Shown in pieces: positions 15,096-15,485 of a DNA stretch of 15,485 nt. The notes beneath the pieces were generated by a model. The model made no database searches. It saw only the letters and a program-made list of their open reading frames with translations, and was not told where the DNA came from. The translations under genes and the position numbers were made by a program. This DNA is from Planctomycetia bacterium (GTDB lineage Bacteria > Planctomycetota > PLA2 > JAEUHO01). How positions within the stretch are numbered: position 1 is the stretch's first letter; each line of letters opens with the position of its first letter. The DNA lies in assembly GCA_030618975.1 (NCBI GenBank), contig JAUXCH010000032.1, positions 1 to 15,485 on the forward strand, given 5' to 3'.

Positions 15096-15485
15096 CTACC
15101 GCCTCCGGGGGCCCGCCGCCCCCGTCCCCCGCGGCGCCACCGGCGGGGTCGCGGCCGGATTCCCGCGGCGCAGCCGCTCGAGAAGCCGCTGCTCGGCCAA
15201 GGTCAGCCGGCGCCCCGGCTGGGCCGCGCGCCGTGACAGGTCGGCCACGCCGACGCGCTCCGGGTCCGACAGCAGGTCCTCGTCGGGCACGTCGAGTGCA
15301 GTCCCGTAGAGCGCGCTCTGGAAGGGGTCGTGCGGATACACGACGAGCTGGACCAGCTGGCCGTCCAGACCGAGGGCCCGTCCGCGCGCCCTGCGGCCCG
15401 CCTTGAGGATCAGGGCCTCGCCCAGTTGGCCCTTGCCCACGTCGTCCTCGCGGAAGGTGGCCTTGCGGACCAAAGTCGGATCGTA
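15096..15485 (-). CDS. Unidentified protein, C-terminal part (5' end outside window)
   Basis: I do not recognise this protein. The frame is open from the window edge to a TAG at 15096-15098, giving 129 codons. The real start probably lies beyond the window, since the frame continues through the edge; a TTG at 15473 is only a possible start. Codon third positions are strongly G/C, as in the neighbouring genes, which supports coding. Residues near the front read VRKATFREDDVGKGQLGEALILKAG, then LDGQLVQLVVYPHDPFQSALYG and an acidic DVPDEDLLSDPE. A basic, Pro/Arg-rich tail follows. No signal peptide or membrane segment is visible in this part. It converges on sufT with a 49-bp gap. Confidence 0.6.
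   Translation of the reverse strand, partial: YDPTLVRKATFREDDVGKGQLGEALILKAGRRARGRALGLDGQLVQLVVYPHDPFQSALYGTALDVPDEDLLSDPERVGVADLSRRAAQPGRRLTLAEQRLLERLRRGNPAATPPVAPRGTGAAGPRRR

Overview
This is a GC-rich, gene-dense bacterial window. It looks chromosomal and mostly housekeeping. I see no CRISPR array, insertion sequence, phage gene or tRNA/rRNA. The likeliest source is Planctomycetota or a similar deep-branching high-GC phylum. The evidence is a squalene-cyclase-repeat lipoprotein of a type I associate with planctomycetes, an IPT/TIG-domain lipoprotein, and a SUF operon that combines SufBCD with SufU and SufT. This taxonomic call is an inference.

Layout. (1) 1-607, minus: the N-terminal part of a secreted protein of unknown function, cut by the window edge. 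(2) 798-5073, minus: carbamate kinase, ornithine carbamoyltransferase, a TerC-family membrane protein and a cyclase-repeat lipoprotein. The first three are tightly packed and look like one operon; the lipoprotein follows after a 40-bp gap. (3) 5166-5916, minus: the fluoride channel crcB followed by a DUF190 gene, with the DUF190 ribosome-binding site overlapping the crcB stop codon. (4) 6022-6792, plus: an IPT/TIG lipoprotein, divergent from crcB and convergent with the next gene. (5) 6833-8506, minus: a fused glutamate formiminotransferase/cyclodeaminase. (6) 8771-15046, plus: the iron-sulfur cluster operon rrf2-sufB-sufC-sufD-sufS-sufU-sufT. Four of its six junctions overlap (three ATGA, one TGATG). 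(7) 15096-15485, minus: the C-terminal part of an unidentified protein, running off the window.

How the genes work together. SufS takes sulfur from cysteine, SufU receives it, the SufBC2D scaffold assembles the cluster, and SufT acts in maturation. The Rrf2-family regulator at the head of the operon carries three cysteines suited to cluster sensing. The 264-bp region between the formiminotransferase gene and rrf2 holds two strong palindromes. One is a 19-bp Fur-box-like element just downstream of a TTGACA-type promoter. The other is a 25-bp element with 10-bp arms, shaped like an IscR/Rrf2 operator, just before the rrf2 start. Together they suggest dual iron and cluster-status control of suf. 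This is the most interesting regulatory signal here. Carbamate kinase and ornithine carbamoyltransferase together could make ATP from citrulline, but no arginine deiminase is present in the window. Several genes end in compact hairpins that overlap or abut the stop codon and lack a U-tract.

I do not see a convincing undescribed multi-gene system. The best candidates for novelty are the suf control region, the possible ExbD-like/cyclase-repeat lipoprotein fusion, and the alternative hairpins between crcB and the lipoprotein gene.
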